Shown here: in pieces, positions 46,725 through 56,040 of the stretch
How positions within the stretch are numbered: the first letter of the stretch is position 1
Layout of the letters: each line of letters begins with the position of its first letter
NCBI GenBank assembly: GCA_023957385.1
Contig: JAMLGZ010000001.1
Span: forward strand, 62,001-126,000
Reading direction: 5' to 3'
DNA: 64,000 nucleotides
DNA from: Brumimicrobium sp.
GTDB taxonomy: Bacteria > Bacteroidota > Bacteroidia > Flavobacteriales_D > Crocinitomicaceae
Program-made: the position numbers and the translations under genes
The notes under the pieces: generated by a model
Databases searched by the model: none
What the model saw: the letters and a program-made list of their open reading frames with translations, nothing else
Told to the model about the DNA's origin: nothing

Positions 46725-47408
46725 CTATCCTAAAAATTCTTTTTCTAGTTTTAAAGGCTCCAGATAAACACCATTTTGATATACACGCATGTTGCCACCA
46801 GAAATCTCATCAATGAGAATGACGTTACCTTTGGAATCACGACCAAATTCTAATTTAATATCATATAAGTCTAAGTTCTTTTTTGCTAGCTCCTCTTTTA
46901 CAATATCACAAATTTGAATGGTCATTTGCTTTAATACTTTATATTCTTCATGAGTTAAAACCCCTAACATAGCCAAAGCATCATCTGAAATAACTGGGTC
47001 GCCACGGTGGTCATCCTTAATAGTAATCTCTACAAAATGATCAAGTATTTGACCTTCTTTGCAATAATCTCCATATCTTCTAAAAAAGCTTCCAACTGCT
47101 TTGTAACGACAAATTACTTCTAATCCTTTTCCAAAAACAGTAGCTTTTCTAGCTAGCATGGTTTGCTCTTCAATATTCGAATCTACAAAATGTGTGTTGA
47201 TTCCTTTCTCATTCATCAAACGATAAAAGAAGGTAGTCATTTTCAGTCCAGACTTTCCTGCTCCCTCAATCGTTAATCCTACTGTATTCGCACCAGGATC
47301 AAACACTCCATCTGTTCCTGTTACATCGTCTTTAAACTTTAAAAGAACTTGGTCTTGGTTGTCTGTTGCATAGACATTTTTGGTTTTACCCTGATAAATG
47401 AGATTCAT
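46725..47408 (-). CDS. purC: SAICAR synthetase
   Basis: Phosphoribosylaminoimidazole-succinocarboxamide synthase joins aspartate to CAIR in purine synthesis. YQGKTKNVYATD (phosphate loop), FKDDVTGTDG, RYKAVGSFFRRYG and KLEFGRDSKGNVILIDEISGG are diagnostic. The chosen ATG at 47408 (MNLIYQGKTKN) matches the family; an upstream ATG adds seven residues. TACTTTTG on the minus strand (47434-47427) is the probable -7 element. The aspartate-donor step links it functionally to purH at 25 kb, but they are not clustered. Confidence 0.95.
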   Translation of the reverse strand: MNLIYQGKTKNVYATDNQDQVLLKFKDDVTGTDGVFDPGANTVGLTIEGAGKSGLKMTTFFYRLMNEKGINTHFVDSNIEEQTMLARKATVFGKGLEVICRYKAVGSFFRRYGDYCKEGQILDHFVEITIKDDHRGDPVISDDALAMLGVLTHEEYKVLKQMTIQICDIVKEELAKKNLDLYDIKLEFGRDSKGNVILIDEISGGNMRVYQNGVYLEPLKLEKEFLG

Positions 47409-47516
47409 TGATTTAATTTTTGATTTCAAAAGTACAATAAATTGAGAAAAACTTGTCTCGTAATTTTTGTTAATTTTTTATCATTATTAGAAAACAAAGT
47501 GATTGATGTATCTCTC

Positions 47517-47545
47517 TTTGTAAATTTTATTTTTTGCTACATTTG
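47517..47545 (+). promoter_or_regulatory. Promoter of the DUF420 gene
   Basis: TTTG (47517-47520), 17 bp, TACATTTG (47538-47545): an excellent match to the Bacteroidota -33/-7 promoter, 18 nt before the ATG at 47564. Confidence 0.75.
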
Positions 47546-47563
47546 AAAATTAAATTACTAAAC

Positions 47564-48013
47564 ATGGCACTATTTATTCAAACACTTATTCTTTTACTAA
47601 CTCTAGTTTCTCCTTTTATAGCAGTATATGCCGTTTCTTTTGCTAAAAAAGGAAACTATAAAAAACACATAATAATCCAAAAAATGCTTTTTTTAGTATG
47701 CATGGCTGCTTTAGTAGTTTTAGAAATTCAAATTCGTTTAGCAGGAGGTTCGGGAAGTATTGCTAAAAACGGAACTTATTATCATACTACTTTCTTTAAA
47801 ATAATTTTAATAGCACATATTATAGGTGCTGTACTCACTTATATTGTTTGGACTCTTATTTTTATAATTTCCTCTTTTATGCATGCAAAAAAGGGGAAAT
47901 TGCCAGGTGATTTCTCTAAAACACATAAACTTTTTGGAAAAATTACCATTTTTGGTCTTTTCTATACAGCTATTACTGCGTTAATAGTATATATGCTGAC
48001 CTTTGTGTTATAA
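47564..48013 (+). CDS. DUF420-family membrane protein
   Basis: A membrane protein of about 149 residues with four helices and histidines at the positions conserved in DUF420 (KKHIIIQK, YYHTTF, AHIIGAVL, THKLFGKI). DUF420 proteins are related to cytochrome oxidase assembly factors such as CtaM. No oxidase genes are near, so a respiratory role is only suggested. The ATG at 47564 is preferred to an upstream one at 47534 because the promoter lies between them. The stop abuts the stop of the convergent permease gene. Confidence 0.75.
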   Translation: MALFIQTLILLLTLVSPFIAVYAVSFAKKGNYKKHIIIQKMLFLVCMAALVVLEIQIRLAGGSGSIAKNGTYYHTTFFKIILIAHIIGAVLTYIVWTLIFIISSFMHAKKGKLPGDFSKTHKLFGKITIFGLFYTAITALIVYMLTFVL

Positions 48014-49237
48014 TTACCTCTTAAAAATAGGGTGTTTTTTAACCATTATTTTCGTAGGAAAGTAACTTATTATAAGACCTAGAATAGTAGTGGATGCAAC
48101 AATTGCAATAGCATCTTTATAAGAAACATCTATAGGAAAAACCTCGCCAGGTACATTTGGCATTTGAAGAAAGCCAAAATAAAGCTGAAGAAAAACAACC
48201 ATATAACCCAATGCTAATCCTATCATTACTCCTCTTCCTACAATAATGAGTCCTTCATAAAAGAAAATGCGAAAAATACTCTGTTGGTCAGCCCCAATAC
48301 TATATAAAGTTAGAATATCCTCTTTCTTCTCAACAAATAACATAGTTATTGATGCAATCAAATTAAAAGAAGCTAAAATAAATACAAAAATAAGGATGAA
48401 ATAAATGATTAAACGTTCTGTTTCGCTCGTCTTAAAGATAAGTTCATTTTTTTCCATATTGGTTTTAACTTCAAAACTATCTCCTATTATTTTTTGAATT
48501 TCTTTTTTTACAGTTGATATATTTACGTTAGGACTTGTCTCGATAAAAACAGCACTAATATCATCTCCATATTCTAAAAGTTGATTAGCTAATTCATACG
48601 GGATAAGTACTTTTTCCATATTTACTTCCCGATTGTAGTTCATACGAGCCGAAACACTAACGCGATGTGTATTAAGTGGATTTTTTCCTGGTCTGAGTTT
48701 TCCTTCTCTCAAAGGAACATTAAAAACAATCTGTTCTTGAATAGTTTTACTTACAGGAACATAACCACCTAGTTTATCGAGTAAACCCGCACCAAAAATG
48801 GCACGTGGAATGCTATCTTCATATAGAATAGGCTCCCCATCTACTAAATGGCTTTTCATTTTAGACATAGATAAAAAAGTAGTATCTACACCAAGCATTT
48901 GTGCATGTACCCACTTATCACCCCTTTTTAATATAATCACTTCTTCGAGCGCACGTGAAACGTTTTGAACACCTTTTACGGATTTAATTTGTTGTAAGTC
49001 AATGAAGTTTTGATTAAAGGTTTTAGATTGGGTAGATCGAATATTTAGTGAGGAGTCAAAATCACTATACAGCTTAACTACCATCTGTTCAATTCCATTG
49101 AAAACAGAAAGCAAAATCACGAGAGAAGCTGTTGAGATGGCTATACCTACCACGCTGATTTTTGTAATCAGGTTTATAACATTCCGCTTTTTCTTAGCCT
49201 TGAAGTATCGTTTTGCTATGAATCGGGAAACATTCAC
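48014..49237 (-). CDS. LolC/LolE-like ABC transporter permease
   Basis: A 407-residue FtsX-superfamily permease. It has an N-terminal helix after IAKRYFKAKKKRNVINLITKISVVGIAISTASLVILLSVFNG, a large periplasmic MacB-PCD domain (about 45-270), then three C-terminal helices. This is the architecture of the LolCE lipoprotein-release complex. The ATPase is not adjacent. It lies 2 bp downstream of rbfA, an arrangement common in flavobacteria. Confidence 0.88.
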   Translation of the reverse strand: MNVSRFIAKRYFKAKKKRNVINLITKISVVGIAISTASLVILLSVFNGIEQMVVKLYSDFDSSLNIRSTQSKTFNQNFIDLQQIKSVKGVQNVSRALEEVIILKRGDKWVHAQMLGVDTTFLSMSKMKSHLVDGEPILYEDSIPRAIFGAGLLDKLGGYVPVSKTIQEQIVFNVPLREGKLRPGKNPLNTHRVSVSARMNYNREVNMEKVLIPYELANQLLEYGDDISAVFIETSPNVNISTVKKEIQKIIGDSFEVKTNMEKNELIFKTSETERLIIYFILIFVFILASFNLIASITMLFVEKKEDILTLYSIGADQQSIFRIFFYEGLIIVGRGVMIGLALGYMVVFLQLYFGFLQMPNVPGEVFPIDVSYKDAIAIVASTTILGLIISYFPTKIMVKKHPIFKR

Positions 49238-49239
49238 GA

Positions 49240-49578
49240 TTATCCATTTTTTAGAAGATCATCTATTTTTTCTGCATAATCTAATGAGTCATCAATAAAA
49301 AAACGCAATTCTGGAATATGGTGTAAGCTTTTAATTACCCTCCCAACATCTCCTTTAATTCTTGCCTTATGCTTATTGATTTCATCAAATACTTCTTGAG
49401 GTGTGGGTCCAGCAAAAATACTTACATACACTCTAGCTAAACTTAAATCAGGTGTAACTCTTACTGCCGTCGGTGTCACCATCGCTCCCAAACAGAATTC
49501 TTTGGCGTTGCGTTGAAAAAGTTTAGCAAGTTCTTCCTGAATGACTTTTTCTATTTTGCTTTGTCTAATTGATCCCAT
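49240..49578 (-). CDS. rbfA: 30S ribosome-binding factor A
   Basis: A 112-residue KH-like protein that aids maturation of the 16S rRNA 5' end. RQSKIEKVIQEELAKLF, VRVTPDLSLARVYVSIF and LHHIPELRFFIDDSLDYAEKIDDLL are canonical. The -7 element TATCTTTG (minus, 49590-49583) ends only 4 nt before the ATG, so the mRNA is probably leaderless. Cotranscribed with the LolC/E-like permease. Confidence 0.95.
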   Translation of the reverse strand: MGSIRQSKIEKVIQEELAKLFQRNAKEFCLGAMVTPTAVRVTPDLSLARVYVSIFAGPTPQEVFDEINKHKARIKGDVGRVIKSLHHIPELRFFIDDSLDYAEKIDDLLKNG

Positions 49579-49582
49579 ACTA

Positions 49583-49610
49583 CAAAGATAATGAATAAGT
49601 TGATTTACAA
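49583..49610 (-). promoter_or_regulatory. rbfA promoter, leaderless type
   Basis: On the minus strand TTG (49610-49608), 17 bp, TATCTTTG (49590-49583), then TAGT and the ATG. The spacing places the transcription start at or within a few bases of the start codon. Confidence 0.6.
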
Positions 49611-49768
49611 GTTGTGTTTCATGCCAAATGGAAGGAAATAAGCTGTGTAATATTGTAAATATAATCTATGTGCATTTATAAAAGATTGATGCGTCTAATA
49701 ATTATAAATGTACGATAGTTTCAATCCAATATTTTTTAGCTCTAACACAGTGTCCCGAAAATTAAATT

Positions 49769-49776
49769 TATATTTG
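49769..49776 (+). promoter_or_regulatory. -7 element 7 nt from the MsbA-like gene start
   Basis: TATATTTG followed by TGGATAA and ATG. It matches TANNTTTG; no other start codon lies near, so a leaderless or very short-leader mRNA is implied. Confidence 0.55.
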
Positions 49777-49783
49777 TGGATAA

Positions 49784-51634
49784 ATGAAGCAAATACTTAC
49801 CATATTTAGAAAGTCTTTTATCTATAAGAGTCGTGTAATTCTCACAATTATATTCAATTTACTCTTTGTGATTTTTAATCTAATTTCCTTGGTATTGTTT
49901 GTGCCTTTTTTACAAGTTATTTTCCCAGCAGATGGTGATATTATTGTTCAAGCAAAACCTATCTTAGAAGGAGGTAAATTTTCAGATTACGTACATTATA
50001 TTAGTGAATACTATAACTATTTCATGAGCTCTATGGCACATGATAGTCCAGAAAGAGCCTTACTTTTTGTGTGTTTTTCTGTCGTAATTGCTTTCTTTTT
50101 CAAAAATCTATTTCGTTATTTAGCTATTTACCATCAATCTCAACTACGTATGGCTGTTGTTCGAGATTATAGAGATGAGATGTTTGACAAAATTCTACGT
50201 TTACCTATTTCTTTTTTTACTGAAGAAAAAAAAGGAGATTTAATGTCACGCATGAACCGTGACGTGGATGAAATTGAGATTGCCGTTGTTTCTGTATTAG
50301 AATTAATCTTCCGTGATCCTATATCCGTAATTATTACAATTAGTGTATTAATTTATTGGAGTCCCCAGCTAACCTTATTTTCATTCATTTTATTACCTGT
50401 TTCTTCTTTCATAATCTCTCGCATAGGTAAAAGCTTAAAGAGAACTGCATCCAAAGGACAAAAACAATTAGGTGTCTTATTTTCCATTCTGGAAGAATAT
50501 ATTGGTGGAATACGAATTATAAAAGCGTTTAATGCGGAAGAAAGAGTTACTAATCACTTTAAAATAAATAACCTCCATCATCAAAAATTGGTTACACGCA
50601 CCTTTCGTAAACGTGATTTATCTTCTCCACTCAACGAGTTTTTAGGTGCAATTGTATTAGTAATTATTGTCTGGTATGGAGGAACCATGATTCTCAATGG
50701 AAATGCAGATGAAGGGTTTACTGGGCGTGAATTTATTGGATTTATTATTGTGTTTTCACAACTGCTTGTTCCTGTACAAAGCATTGCCAAAAATGCAGCT
50801 TTTATGAGTAAAGCTAAAGCTAGCCAAGAGCGCATTGAAGAAATCATAGCCATTGAAGAAAAAATTACGGATCCTGAAAATCCGAAAGAAATTAAATCAT
50901 TAGCACATAACATTGAATTTAAAAATGTCTCTTTTGCTTATCAGCAAGAAAATGTACTTAAGAACTTAAATTTTATAGTAGAAAAAGGAAAAACTATTGC
51001 TTTAGTGGGAGAGTCGGGAAGTGGAAAATCTACTATTGCTGATTTAGTTCCTCGTTTCTATGATGTAGTTGAAGGACAAATCTTATACGATGGAATAGAT
51101 ATTCGAGAATTTAAACTCTATGATTTAAGACAACAAATTGGCGTAGTAAACCAAGAATCCATTTTATTTAACGATACTGTTTTCAATAATATCGCATTTG
51201 GAGTAAAAAATGCAACCGAAGAAGAAGTAATACGAGCTGCTCAAATTGCGAATGCACATGATTTTATATCCAATCTAGAAAATGGATATAATACAAATAT
51301 TGGAGAAAGAGGAAATAAACTATCCGGAGGACAAAAACAGCGAATTTCAATAGCTCGTGCTATTTTAAAAAATCCACCTATTATGATTTTTGATGAAGCT
51401 ACTTCTGCACTTGATACAGAAAGTGAAAAAGTAGTACAAGATGCCTTGAATAACTTAATGAAAAACCGTACTTCGCTGGTAATTGCTCATAGACTCAGTA
51501 CCATTAAAAATGCAGATTTAATTTTAGTACTTAGTAAAGGAGAAATTGTGGAGCGTGGCACACATGAAGAACTTTTTGCTAAAAAGGGAGTTTACCACAA
51601 GTTAAGCACCATGCAGGGAATTGAGTCAATTTAA
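49784..51634 (+). CDS. MsbA-like ABC exporter (fused permease and ATPase)
   Basis: A 616-residue half-transporter. Six transmembrane helices occupy residues 1-330, with a longer first periplasmic loop than in E. coli MsbA. The ATPase domain contains Walker A (GESGSGKST), Q-loop (NQESILFN), signature LSGGQKQR, Walker B (IMIFDEAT) and the H-loop (IAHRLS). Homologues flip lipids or export peptides. Nearby glycosyltransferase and methyltransferase genes are compatible with envelope lipid export but do not prove it. Confidence 0.9.
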   Translation: MKQILTIFRKSFIYKSRVILTIIFNLLFVIFNLISLVLFVPFLQVIFPADGDIIVQAKPILEGGKFSDYVHYISEYYNYFMSSMAHDSPERALLFVCFSVVIAFFFKNLFRYLAIYHQSQLRMAVVRDYRDEMFDKILRLPISFFTEEKKGDLMSRMNRDVDEIEIAVVSVLELIFRDPISVIITISVLIYWSPQLTLFSFILLPVSSFIISRIGKSLKRTASKGQKQLGVLFSILEEYIGGIRIIKAFNAEERVTNHFKINNLHHQKLVTRTFRKRDLSSPLNEFLGAIVLVIIVWYGGTMILNGNADEGFTGREFIGFIIVFSQLLVPVQSIAKNAAFMSKAKASQERIEEIIAIEEKITDPENPKEIKSLAHNIEFKNVSFAYQQENVLKNLNFIVEKGKTIALVGESGSGKSTIADLVPRFYDVVEGQILYDGIDIREFKLYDLRQQIGVVNQESILFNDTVFNNIAFGVKNATEEEVIRAAQIANAHDFISNLENGYNTNIGERGNKLSGGQKQRISIARAILKNPPIMIFDEATSALDTESEKVVQDALNNLMKNRTSLVIAHRLSTIKNADLILVLSKGEIVERGTHEELFAKKGVYHKLSTMQGIESI

Positions 51635-51856
51635 CCTGAAATAATCTAACTATATAAAGAGATTTCTATAGTTATTACTGCTTACAATAAAGGTTAGGAT
51701 ACTGAAAAACTATTTTGATGTAACACAGTTTCTTCATCTATAATTTGAACAACACGATATATATTCTCAAAAGATTCTATAACTGCATTTTTTTAAAAAA
51801 ATAATGATAAAACCACTCTTTTCATTGTATACTTGTAACGAAATTGTGAATTACAA
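51635..51856. other. Intergenic region, no feature beyond a weak promoter
   Basis: This 222-bp AT-rich gap has no credible open frame and no strong hairpin. TATACTTG near 51831 resembles a -7 element (one mismatch) for the methyltransferase gene. Confidence 0.4.
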
Positions 51857-52642
51857 ATGGATATTTGCGAAACAGCTACATTTAAAACAGGGGAATACGA
51901 CCGCCATCCGTGGGAATTGGCACGACTAAAAGTAGTAGTTTCTTTTCTGCAACCATTGATTTCTAAACAACCTAATGCACGAATTCTCGACTTAGGGTGT
52001 GGCGATGTGTTTGTTGCTGAATCATTGTCTAACACATTTACTCAAACCACATTTAGTTGTGTAGATACGGCGTTTACCGAGGAGTATATCCAATATATTG
52101 AAAAACGAGTGGATAAACAACGTATTCAACTATTTTCATCGTTAAATGATGTTTCAAAAATTGTCGAAAACACAGTCGATATCGTTTTGCTTTTAGATGT
52201 TATCGAACACATCGAAGATGAAATTGAGTTTCTAAATAAACTTCGTCATTCAGGAATAATCAATGAACACACCAAAATTGTGATTACAGTTCCTGCATAT
52301 CAATCACTTTTTAGCAACCATGATGTTTATTTAAATCATTTTCGTAGATATGACACTAAATTATTAGCAGAGCGGATAGGAAAAGCAGGATATGCCGTGG
52401 AAACTACTGGCTATTTCTTTTTTAGCTTGTTCTTAATACGAAAAGTGCAAAAATGGTTGCAGAAAGAAGGAGAGATAGATAATGAAAAGGGAATCGGAGC
52501 CTACACCTCAAAAGGATGGATGGACAGTATGGTTAAAAAAATATTATATTTAGACTTCGTAATAGGGAAAGCACTGCGGAAAACAGGCATTCGTCTTCCC
52601 GGGTTATCGTGTTTTGGAATATGTCGGATACAGCAATCATAA
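51857..52642 (+). CDS. Class I SAM-dependent methyltransferase
   Basis: A 261-residue Rossmann-fold methyltransferase. Motif I is ILDLGCGDVFVAESL (about 44-58), the acidic loop is CVDTAF, and motif IV VDIVLLLDVIEHIEDE resembles UbiE/Coq5-type enzymes. The region after residue 160 (FRRYDTKLLAERIGKAGY) is typical of methyltransferases acting on lipid-linked or nucleotide sugars. Its end overlaps the next gene by 22 nt, so the two are translationally coupled and probably act on the same glycan. Confidence 0.85.
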   Translation: MDICETATFKTGEYDRHPWELARLKVVVSFLQPLISKQPNARILDLGCGDVFVAESLSNTFTQTTFSCVDTAFTEEYIQYIEKRVDKQRIQLFSSLNDVSKIVENTVDIVLLLDVIEHIEDEIEFLNKLRHSGIINEHTKIVITVPAYQSLFSNHDVYLNHFRRYDTKLLAERIGKAGYAVETTGYFFFSLFLIRKVQKWLQKEGEIDNEKGIGAYTSKGWMDSMVKKILYLDFVIGKALRKTGIRLPGLSCFGICRIQQS

Positions 52643-53361
52643 TACCATGTTATAACGAAGCTCATCGTTTAAAAAGCTCTAATTTCCTAGATTTTCTATC
52701 AGAATATAAGGGTTTCTCCCTCTATTTTATTGATGATGGTAGCACCGACTCCACCCTTTCTCTATTGAAAGATTTAAAATCTAAAAATGAAGATAAAATT
52801 ACAGTCTATCGGATAGAAAAAAATGGAGGAAAAGGAGAGGCTGTTAGAACAGGGATGATGTTGGCATATGAAACCGGACAGTACGCTCAAATTGGCTTCC
52901 TCGATGCTGATTTATCTACACCTTTATCGGAGTTTGTAAGTCTCACCTCCTTTTTAATTCAAACACATAAAAAAGCAGTGTTTGGTTCACGATTAAAAAT
53001 CGGAGGAACAAGAATTGACAGATCACCTTTTCGACATATTGTGGGACGCTTTTTTGCTACGCTCATCAGCTGGACAATTAAAATTCCATTTTACGATACA
53101 CAATGTGGAGCAAAAGTATTTGAAAGTATCACTGCGGCCAAAGTTTGTCAGAAACCATTTGTATCACGCTGGTTGTTTGATGTAGAAATTATTCTTCGCC
53201 TCAAAAAAATATGGGGAGAGGCTATCTTTAAGTACCTCCATGAATTTCCGCTTGGTGAATGGACACAAGTAGATGGTTCTAAAATATCCTTTCTGGACGG
53301 TGTTAAAATACCTTTTGAGCTACGAAAGATCAGAAAAAACGAAAACAATCCTGAAATATAA
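52621..53361 (+). CDS. Family 2 glycosyltransferase (dolichyl-phosphate-glucose-synthase-like)
   Basis: A GT-A glycosyltransferase of about 246 residues. IIIPCYNEAHRL, FIDDGSTDSTL, NGGKGEAVRTGM and the metal-binding FLDADLSTP (DXD) are the family motifs. FGSRLKIGGTRIDRSPFRHIVGRFFATL resembles the ALG5/GtrB subgroup that charges polyprenyl phosphate with a sugar. No C-terminal membrane helices are seen. I start at MSDTAIIIPCYNE; an upstream ATG adds four residues. It ends 21 bp before the split MocR gene. Confidence 0.88.
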   Translation: MSDTAIIIPCYNEAHRLKSSNFLDFLSEYKGFSLYFIDDGSTDSTLSLLKDLKSKNEDKITVYRIEKNGGKGEAVRTGMMLAYETGQYAQIGFLDADLSTPLSEFVSLTSFLIQTHKKAVFGSRLKIGGTRIDRSPFRHIVGRFFATLISWTIKIPFYDTQCGAKVFESITAAKVCQKPFVSRWLFDVEIILRLKKIWGEAIFKYLHEFPLGEWTQVDGSKISFLDGVKIPFELRKIRKNENNPEI

Positions 53362-54418
53362 ATGATCTAAATCTATATCCATCTAAGAGCTAACTAATTT
53401 CCTCCAATTGTCGTGTAGAATCGCCAAACTTTCAGCCATTTCTTGCTCATTTAAGCGACCAAAACCTAATTTTAATGCTGTAGTTTCTGCATTTTGATAC
53501 ATGCAAATTCGTGGAATAAATAAATCATCCTTCTGACATGCTTTTCCAAGTTGATGAAGCGAAATCGCTTGATTAAATTCAACCCAATAGGACAAACCTC
53601 CAACTGGTTTTTTATACCTTATTTCTTTTCCAAAATTGAAGCGTAACAATTCATCGAAACGCTCCAAACGTTTTTTGTAAATTTTATTGGCTTTACGAGC
53701 ATAACGATGTATATCACCTTCTTTAATTATTTCAGCTAAAGCTTGCTCCAATATTATATCACCCTGTGGATATAATATTCCTAAATATTTCACAACCTCA
53801 TCTATAAGCACTTGAGAAGCAAGCAAAAATTTCACTTGAAAAGCTGGAGGAAAATACGGTGCAAAACTTCCTAAATAAATGACTCTATTTTGAGTAGTTG
53901 CCATAGGATAATCAACAGTTGATTCAAAATAAAGCTCAGCATCAGCATCGTCTTCAATAATTAAAAATTCATACGTGTCTGCTAGATTTAACAATTCACT
54001 TCTTCGTTTGGATGACATTTTAACTGTGGTTGGATACTGGCACAGTGGATTTAGGTAAATACATCGAATTTGATTCTTTGAAAAATGCTTTTGAATGTAA
54101 TCCACATCTATACCTTCATCGTCCACTGGTATTGGTTTAATCTGCGCTCCTGCTTGTTGGAATATCATATTTGCTCCAAAATAACCAAAAGACCCTGTTA
54201 ATATTACATCTCCTGTCTTAATGAGCACTTGTGAAAGAATATAAATCAATAATTCTTTCGATTTTCCTGTAACTAATTGATCTTTTCCAATATGAAATCC
54301 CTGTGTTAAGTTTAGATAATAGGATAATTGTTCTTTAAAAAAGGTATTTCCATGACGTGAATAATCACCTAGTTGTTGAAGAATAGATTTTCGTTGGAAA
54401 GCATTGGCTAGATTCAAG

Positions 54419-55390
54419 TCACAAACGCAACTTTTGGTTAAACAATAACTTATTCATTACAAATATAGGATTTTCAAAATGAAAACGCTTTCTTGGTCTT
54501 GAATTTAATTTCTTTTCAATCTGTTTGATTTGCTCCATTGTAATGACTGTAAAATCTGTTGATTTCTTAAAATATTGTCTTATTAATCCATTTAAGTTTT
54601 CATTAGAACCACGTTCCCACGAATGATATGGACGAGCAAAAAAGTAATCAATATTTAACTCTTCAGCAACAAACTCATGATAAGCAAACTCCTTTCCATT
54701 ATCGGCTGTTATGGTTTTCAGATAAGGTTTCCAATCTTCCAATTCTCCTACCAAAGCATTTGCAACTACTTCTGCCTGTTTAGACTTTACTTTTCTCATT
54801 TTCAGCATTCCCGAAGCTCTATCGCAAATGGTAAGAATTGCTTGATTATGATTTTTACCAATGATTAGGTCTATTTCTAAATCTCCAAATCTACCTCTCT
54901 CCTCAACAATTTTAGGTCGCTTTTCTATCCCAACCCTGTTTTTAATAATACCTCTATTGTCTTTAGTATTTCCTCGTTTTCTGTATCTTCGACCTTGATT
55001 TCTAAGGTGGGCGTAAAGTTTGCCTTTTCGCTTCTTATCAGCCCATATATGTTGGTATATGCGCTCGACAGAAACGGTGTCTTCATTTTGTTTTTTTAGA
55101 GTTCCAACAATTTGTTCAGGGCTATAATCTTTCTTAAGTAATGTTTCTACATTCTGTCTAATCTCGGGAGTAAACCGAATTTTCTTTGGTTTCTCCTTTT
55201 GTCTTTTTTCATATTTTCGTTGAGCTAAATCATAACGATATTCACCAGAACGCCTGTCTTTATTTCGTTTCAACTCTTTACTAACAACGGATTTATCTTT
55301 GCCGATAGCTAGAGCAATATCTTTTTGTTTATATCCATTGCGTTTCATTACATCAATTGTGTATCTTTGTTCTAAGGTTAAATGACTCAT
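54419..55390 (-). CDS. IS30-family transposase
   Basis: A DDE transposase of about 323 residues. The N-terminal helix-turn-helix (LTLEQRYTIDVMKRNGYKQKDIALAIGKDKSVVSKELKRN) is the HTH_38 type. The catalytic core has GDLEIDLIIG, ITADNGKEF and WERGSNENLNGLIRQYF, giving the D-D-E triad with the usual 33-residue D-E spacing. I start at MSHLTLEQRY; the frame extends three codons upstream. The frame is complete, and the stop lies within a few bases of the left end of the element. Confidence 0.95.
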   Translation of the reverse strand: MSHLTLEQRYTIDVMKRNGYKQKDIALAIGKDKSVVSKELKRNKDRRSGEYRYDLAQRKYEKRQKEKPKKIRFTPEIRQNVETLLKKDYSPEQIVGTLKKQNEDTVSVERIYQHIWADKKRKGKLYAHLRNQGRRYRKRGNTKDNRGIIKNRVGIEKRPKIVEERGRFGDLEIDLIIGKNHNQAILTICDRASGMLKMRKVKSKQAEVVANALVGELEDWKPYLKTITADNGKEFAYHEFVAEELNIDYFFARPYHSWERGSNENLNGLIRQYFKKSTDFTVITMEQIKQIEKKLNSRPRKRFHFENPIFVMNKLLFNQKLRL

Positions 55391-55444
55391 ATTTTGCAAC
55401 TTTTGGTCGAGGACACAAAGTAAAGGAAATTTATCCGTTTCGAG

Positions 55445-55470
55445 CGAAGGGACATTTTTTTGTCCTTTCG
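55445..55470. other. Hairpin near the IS30 end, upstream of the transposase
   Basis: CGAAGGGACA and TGTCCTTTCG form a 10-bp stem (one G-T) around six T. Placed between the outer end and the transposase start, it may shield the transposase from read-through transcription or translation, as in other insertion sequences. Confidence 0.6.
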
Positions 55471-56040
55471 TTTGAAAAAAATTAATTTATGCCCTCAAAA
55501 AGTTGCATTTATTAGTTGAATTCAAGTTGTTATAAAAACGATACAGTTCTTTTGTATTAAAAAGTCGAATATCAGTATGTCCATCATCAAATTGTAAACG
55601 GCAATCAGTTTTTTCAAAAGGAGAAGATAATGTATAGGATGAATCTAACCTAAAATCTATCGTTTTTGTGGGTTTTTTATCATTTTTGGATGATTTTAGA
55701 TGATTTTTACTTAAAACTTGTGGATTTTTTGTGAAAATCCCCACATTTGGAATAATTTCTACCCAACCTTGAGCTTGCAATTCTTGAAAAGCCGCAACAA
55801 CCGTTTTCCGATGGACTTTAAGTTCCTGACTAATTACACGTGTTCCTGGAAGTTTCGTATCAACAACTATTAACCCCCTTTGAACAGCTTGAATAAATTG
55901 ATACGCTATTTGAAGAAAAATGGCTTCCGATTTTCGGCGATCTATTCGTATAAATTCGTTGAAAGGAACAAACATGTATTCTCTAAAATTTGATGCTAAG
56001 TTAATAATTGCTGAAGTATATTTAAATAAATTTTGTTTGT

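Larger units (their letters stand above)
54414..55519 (-). mobile_element. IS30-family insertion sequence
   Basis: A 1106-bp element inserted in the MocR gene. The ends are imperfect inverted repeats of about 24 bp, both starting TCAA and sharing the core GCAACTTTT. It is flanked by AT at 54412-54413 and 55520-55521, the 2-bp duplication typical of IS30. Because the adjacent bases also agree, the direct repeat reads ATTCAAGT (8 bp) on both sides. A third copy of GCAACTTTTGGT lies at 55396-55407, just upstream of the transposase start. Confidence 0.85.
53383..55975 (-). pseudogene. MocR-type GntR/aminotransferase regulator split by IS30
   Basis: The true start is MFVPFNEFIRIDRRKSEAIFL at 55975; 39 extra upstream codons are read from a REP-like repeat. 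The 5' part encodes a GntR winged helix (residues 1-80) and a linker, ending LYRFYNNL. After the IS the 3' part continues NLANAFQRKSILQQLGDY with the aminotransferase-like domain. Removing the IS and one 2-bp duplication gives 1485 nt, a single 494-residue frame. In the 3' part the PLP-lysine motif S-K is replaced by A-P in GSFAPYFPPAF and the usual EDDYD is EDDAD, so it probably never bound PLP normally. The 3' part (53383-54417) could start from a TTG. Confidence 0.88.
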
